Shown: piece by piece, positions 59,701-64,000 of the stretch
Numbering within the stretch: the first letter of the stretch is position 1
Layout of the letters: every line of letters starts with the position of its first letter
Assembly (NCBI GenBank): GCA_036320915.1
Contig: JAXBDG010000008.1
Location: 930,001-994,000, forward strand
Reading direction: 5' to 3'
DNA: 64,000 bases
Origin: Linnemannia elongata
Taxonomy: Eukaryota; Mortierellomycota; Mortierellomycetes; Mortierellales; Mortierellaceae
Made by a program: the position numbers and the translations under genes
The notes under the pieces: model-generated
Told to the model about the DNA's origin: nothing
The model's input: only the letters and a program-made list of their open reading frames with translations
The model's database searches: none

Positions 59701-62384
59701 CAGCTTGAGCGAGGAGGAAGAGAATGTTCTTTTGGAAATTTTGATCGCAAGCTTCCAGATGACTGTTCACCCTCCTGCCGCCCCTGGATTCCTCAAGGAC
59801 AAAGCCAAGCTCAAGGCCCAACAGGACGAGGTTGCAAACGAAGTTGGGCGGTTTTGCGTTGGGCTTTTGCCTCAGCTTTTCCTGAAATATAGTGTCGATG
59901 CTGTCCGTGTTCGATCTGTCCTTGTTATCCCTCAGATAGTTCCTCTGAACGTCTATCTGGACATGCGCATGATTGCCGTAAGTGTTTATGATCTAGTTGC
60001 TTGCCACTGTTACACAGTGTACATTATTAACCACGCTAACATCATCTACACCTTTTTGTACTGCATACTTTTTAAGGCATATGAAGATCTCGTGGACGAG
60101 GTGGTCAAGGTCTTCAAGAAGCACACAGAGCCCTCTGTTCTCCATACCGCTGCCGTGACGATCAGAACATTCCAAGGATACGAGGTCTTGAAGACCTCGC
60201 ATGAAGCCAAGATTGAAGCTTTGGGAGCATCGCTCCTCGAATCCTTCTTGAACTTGGTCGCAACTGTAAGGCACAAATTTTGTTGTCGATCATAGTTTCC
60301 TTGATTTTGGCTACCCAGAGATGGTCACTGACGCGACTTTGTCCCCATTTTGATGTTAGGAGGAGGATATAACCGAGCAGGATGCCCAGGAGGAGATGAC
60401 TCTTGCTCTCCGAAGACTCGAGCATTTGGTCAAGTGCACAGACGTTACCTCAAAGACACCTCGTGGATCTACCCAAAACCCCTTCGATGGACTTTTGAAG
60501 GTCTTCGGACGTTACAAGACTGCTCAGGGCCCCGATGCCGAGGTGGGTGTGAACTTGATCGTTTTTTTGTTTGGCAGTGCTCAAACCAGGATATTAACAT
60601 GCCGTACCCCTCTACGATTGTTAGTTGACTATCTCAGCTCTTTCGATCTCTTTCCTATGGATCTCATGGGTTTGCAGGAATAACGCCGCAAAGCATGGAC
60701 AGGATGCGGATTGGACAGAAGATGATGCCCAGGAGGTGCTTCACATGCGGGATGCGCTCATCCGGACGATCTCTGGTCTGACTGACAAGGACAACCATGA
60801 TGTTGATGCTCGTCTTCGACGCAAGTCTTTCCAGGTTCTTGGTGACATCTACTGGCTCTTTGGCGGAGATATGTTCCATTCGTCCAAAGGCGCTAACCGT
60901 CATAGCCTGTACATGACCTGTCCTGAGGCGACTCAAGCAGAGTGTGAGAGCTTTGTCCGCTCGGAATTGGATCTGTGGGGCGAGAAGGTTCGGGAGAAGG
61001 TAAAGGCAATTCAGGCAGCCAGGACACCAACGACAGGCACCGATGGGGCAGGAGCAGATGCCAACCCTGAGAGCGATGAGGACGGAGCAGAGAGGGATGC
61101 TGAGGCTGAAGAACTTTTGGAAGATGAGAAACTTGCCGCTGCTCAGATTGAACAGGAGGATAAGTATGAAATGTTTGGAACCGTCTTTTCATTCATGCGC
61201 CAGATCATCCTCAAGGACTTCAGCATGGAGCATGCCGTCGCTGTGATTGCCCAATACGGTCGCTTTGGTGCAGAGTTTGACGAGGGTGTGAAGCGAGTTG
61301 TTACGGCAATTAAGGCTCAAACCAATTCTAGCGCTTCCAGGCAGGCGAACCAGCAAAAGACTGAGGTCTTTATGTCAGTGTGCATGGCCTCCCTCAAGCA
61401 GGTAATACCACGTCTGATATTTTATTTGTCTCTTTGATAGAAACGTCTTTGAGAGTTATATACTAACATACTATCTGCGTTTTGTGTATTATGCGGATAG
61501 GCTTTCGAGCTCTTTGTGGACGGTCATGTAAGGTCGATGAACCAAGCACTCCAGCTGGCAAAAGTCTTGATCACAGCTATCAGGCCACCAGGTTTCATGC
61601 AGACCATCAGAGCAGGAATTGACGTGCGCCTTGTGTGGAACATGCAGAGACAAGGTATCAACCATGCGATTGAGAAAATTGCGGCCTATGAGCAAGATAT
61701 CGATCAGATCAAGAAGGCCAAGATGGTCAAGTTCTTTGATATTCTCGGTCAATTGCTCTTTGGTATCCAACCCAGGACCGCCGAGATTACCGCAATGTAA
61801 GATTCCTGACTTTTTGTTGCATTTTACTTGGATGACATATCCAGCATGGTTTGTTGTACTTCATGAATTGATCATGTTGTTTTTGACTCCTATAATGTAG
61901 GCAAGAGTTGGTCAAATCCAAGTGTGATGAGAAGTCTTTGACTGTGGACGATAATGCTGTCTGGGAGCCATTGCGGCAGTACCAGTCCAAGCTGGAGAAG
62001 TTGTTGCATAAGGCCACAGTTGAGCAGGCTGCTGCAGCAAAGAAGGCGGAGGAGGCTGCACGACTTCGGGAAGAACAGCAGCAGCAGCAACAAGATAAGG
62101 AGCAAGAAGTGCGCGATGTTGATATGGAAGCTGAGACGATCAATCAAGATGTAGATACCGCAGCAGCAGCAGCCGCAGCAACAGCTGTAGTGGATGAGTC
62201 TATCCCTGAGGCCGAGAAGGTTGCCGGAAAAAAGCGTCTTGCAACCCCCGAGGAAGACGAGGAGGCTGGAGCAGATCGTGACGGAGACAGGCAGGGGCGG
62301 ACGGATGATGTTAGTGATAATGAAAGCCGGTCGAGCGAGCAGGGTGTTGCCGTTAACGACACCAAACGTCTTCGTGTCCGCTAG
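56795..62384 (+). CDS. SCC3: Cohesin subunit SA/Scc3 (stromalin)
   Basis: Thirteen exons: 56795-56812, 56924-56996, 57099-57788, 57881-58089, 58191-58360, 58453-58689, 58784-59489, 59591-59977, 60077-60265, 60360-60546, 60638-61401, 61501-61796 and 61901-62384, giving 1,469 residues. The N-terminal 260 residues are basic then very acidic. The STAG domain follows (FDYPIVSKAKEFKKFKKN, then the FRPFRHTA block). The stromalin-conservative domain starts at about residue 466 (SVYVLRWRDVDPLVRSDC), then HEAT-like helices, and the tail has a Gln run, an Ala run and a basic end KRLRVR. SA/Scc3 binds the Scc1 kleisin and DNA and is needed for cohesin loading and sister-chromatid cohesion. The six-codon first exon is tentative, since a second in-frame ATG lies at 56933. 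The exon 10/11 junction was chosen because it keeps a HEAT helix and the phase. Confidence 0.92.
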
Positions 62385-62754
62385 ACACTGCTATTTTTTT
62401 TTTTTTTTTGAGCACAGTAAACTCCATGTAATAAAAGCAAGATAGGAAAATCAATTCGATCTTTGCTCGATAGCTAATTGTTGGTAAAGGGAGTAAGGAA
62501 TGATCAACCAAAATAAGATCAAACATTATGACAGAGTAGAGTTGAAGAAAAAAAAGAGTTTATTTTGACAATGCTGATGTGGGCAGAAGATGGTTGATTT
62601 TCTACGGCTATTGAAGGCATGGCGAGAAAAGGATATGATGTGGGAGCAGATATAGGTGTATTGTTTTGTCTGGTATGGATCTACTATGCACATGGTTTGT
62701 TTCTTTTGCCTCTATCCTTCAGCAATGTATTGATTGCAGGAAGCGTCCTGTTGT
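62385..62754. other. Convergent 3' regions of the cohesin and RPS27 genes
   Basis: AT-rich sequence with a T run just after the cohesin stop (62393-62409), aataaaag at about 62431 and, on the other strand, T-rich sequence expected for the RPS27 3' end. No gene is visible. Confidence 0.5.
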
Positions 62755-63009
62755 TTACTGGGGCTTCTTGCGGAAGGAGACACCCTCGGAAAGACGAGCA
62801 AGGCCTCCGGTGGGCTGTGAGAGGACAGCGCTACACTTCTTGCAGGCGACGACGGTGTCGGCGTGGGAGAAGAGTGGGGTGATAGTCTGGCAGGAGTTGC
62901 ACTTGACATCCATGTAGAAGGAGTTAGGGCTCTGGATGATGCGCTTGAGCTTGTGGGTCTGGGATTCCTTGAGGGGGGAGGGATTCAGGATATCGACGGC
63001 GAGAGTCAT
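62755..63009 (-). CDS. RPS27: 40S ribosomal protein S27 (eS27)
   Basis: An intronless frame of 84 residues plus stop, the family's normal length. The hallmark [15 protein letters not shown] is present, with four zinc-binding cysteines at 37, 40, 56 and 59 (CNSC and CKKC), then SHADTVV, SQPTGG and ARLSEG. eS27 sits on the head/platform side of the 40S subunit and takes part in rRNA processing. The plus-strand purine-rich stretch at 63085-63160 is a CT-rich leader on the coding strand, consistent with strong expression. The lack of introns contrasts with most genes here. Confidence 0.97.
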   Translation of the reverse strand: MTLAVDILNPSPLKESQTHKLKRIIQSPNSFYMDVKCNSCQTITPLFSHADTVVACKKCSAVLSQPTGGLARLSEGVSFRKKPQ

Positions 63010-63476
63010 TTTTGCTGTTGTTTGCTTTGCGAGGTGGAGGTGTGAGAGGGGGAAGGTGCTACTTGGAAGAATTTATGGTTTTGTGTGAAGCTGTGTTTGA
63101 GAGTGAGAGAAGGAAAGAGAGGAGGAGTGGATGTGGGATGGAGAGGGGGAAAAAAAGTAGGTGAAGACTCGGGGGGTTTTTATGCAATTTTGGCTATGCT
63201 TACGAATGGTCAAGTATCAGCAACCAACCTGGCTTGGCAAACGTCTTTTTTTTTTTTTTTTGCGATTGTACGTTTTCTTTTTCCCCGATCTCCTCGATCC
63301 ATACAACCCCCGATCTTTAGATCTAATATAAAAAAGTATGGCTTCTTGGGTCCAAGACGCCATTCACTCGTTAGGTCTAAGGCAAGAAGAGAAATATGGA
63401 CAAGAAAAATTGCCTTTTGAGGATGGGAATGGATGACACACCACTGGGAGGCAGGGACAACCAGGTTGGCTTCTTT

Positions 63477-63550
63477 TGCTATTTGTCATTAGGCTTTGCT
63501 TGGCAGGAGGTTGTGCTATTTGTCATTAGGCTTTGCTTGGCAGGAGGTTG
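63477..63550. repeat. Perfect tandem duplication of 37 bp
   Basis: The unit beginning tgctatttgtcattaggctt occurs at 63477-63513 and again, identically, at 63514-63550. The perfect identity suggests a recent duplication. Confidence 0.92.
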
Positions 63551-63572
63551 AACGGTCATTGGTTGTACGGTT

Positions 63573-63588
63573 CATGTACATGTACATG
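63573..63588. repeat. 16-bp perfect palindrome
   Basis: catgtacatgtacatg reads the same on both strands. It lies 23 bp beyond the 37-bp duplication and before a gaggctgagggt 12-bp repeat (about 63620-63645). Confidence 0.85.
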
Positions 63589-63949
63589 GATGGGATCCTG
63601 AGGATCAAACAGGCTGAGGCTGAGGGTGAGGCTGAGGGTGAGGCTGATCCCTTGAACGTCATGATACCTCAGACGACAGAAGGTCAAGGACCTTCATAGA
63701 TGGCTCCCTCGTGTCAACGGCAGAAAGACCGGCTTTGAGTAGAGTGAAGCTCGAGGGGCCTATTACTGTAGTCAACGAGTGTAAGTGTAAGGTCTAGACC
63801 CGATCGACGCCCTCTGAGCCTGTTCGTCAGGCAAGTAAAAGGACAACGAGCGCAAATCATGTCTTGGTGTGACAAGGAATAGGATGTGCGGTAGGACCAT
63901 TAGGACGCGTTGTTTGGTGCTAGTTCTCACCCACGGAAGACAAAAGGAG

Positions 63950-63953
<4 letters not shown>

Positions 63954-63990
<37 letters not shown>
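63954..63990. repeat. Poly-A tract, 37 bases
   Basis: An A run close to the window edge. What precedes it was checked for retroelement or tRNA-like signals, and none was found. Confidence 0.9.
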
Positions 63991-63992
<2 letters not shown>

Positions 63993-64000
63993 GGGCAGTT

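Larger units (their letters stand above)
63010..64000. other. Right-end intergenic region with short repeats
   Basis: It contains the RPS27 leader, a T run (63248-63262), a 37-bp direct duplication, a 16-bp palindrome, a 12-bp repeat and a terminal poly-A of 37 bases (63954-63990). The open frame at 63496-63699 is made from these repeats, so no gene is proposed. Confidence 0.5.

Noticed and set aside
60543..60693. Alternative exon 10/11 junctions of the cohesin gene (donor at 60543 with acceptor at 60684 or 60693)
   Set aside because: The 60684 acceptor gives an immediate stop. The 60693 acceptor keeps frame but deletes a hydrophobic HEAT helix that aligns with the family, so the 60546/60638 junction was preferred.
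63496..63699. 67-codon open frame at the right end
   Set aside because: It is generated by the 37-bp duplication, the palindrome (repeated Met-Tyr) and the 12-bp repeat (Glu-Ala-Glu-Gly).

Overview
The window is a gene-dense stretch of a fungal nuclear genome. The evidence is many short GT-AG introns with CTAAC-like branch sites, long pyrimidine tracts before start codons, a chitin-synthase-type protein, a TVP23 Golgi protein, an Arp9-type actin-related protein, a CSL (RBP-J/Su(H)-type) transcription factor and a tiny YABBY/HMG-like protein. Together with abundant homopolymers and Gln/His-rich proteins this suggests an early-diverging filamentous fungus, most probably Mucoromycota (Mortierella-like). 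The taxon is inferred. No mobile element, rRNA, tRNA or CRISPR array was recognised.

Layout. 1-3406 (-): TBC1D5-type Rab-GAP, cut by the left edge. 3841-9355 (-): ankyrin-repeat protein fused to a chitin-synthase-like region that has lost its catalytic motifs. 12717-15988 (-): MCM-binding protein, divergent from a 67-residue YABBY/HMG-like gene (16249-16633, +). 16885-18936 (-): ARP9-like, divergent from TVP23 (19165-20348, +). 20980-22334 (+): aldo/keto reductase. 24026-28052 (+): half-size ABCA-type transporter. 28264-30814 (+): unrecognised 705-residue protein. 31259-34708 (+): mitochondrial 2-oxoglutarate dehydrogenase E1. 35818-43634 (+): mRNA-guanylyltransferase-like domain spliced to a disordered tail of about 1,690 residues. 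44595-47234 (+): unrecognised Gln-rich protein. 47235-54039: gene-free, low-complexity DNA. 54040-56301 (+): CSL factor that stops before its C-terminal Rel-like domain. 56795-62384 (+): cohesin subunit SA/Scc3. 62755-63009 (-): ribosomal protein S27. The last kilobase holds short repeats and palindromes.

Most genes are single-copy housekeeping functions (replication and cohesion, chromatin remodelling, Golgi traffic, TCA cycle, translation) and do not form a pathway cluster. The unusual content is three proteins whose recognisable domains are altered at defining points: a chitin-synthase-like protein without DxD or QRRRW, a capping-enzyme-like protein with KxDG changed to KFAS plus a giant tail, and a CSL factor without its C-terminal domain. 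Exon boundaries were derived by hand from splice signals, reading phase and family knowledge; within genes the phases add up unless stated.
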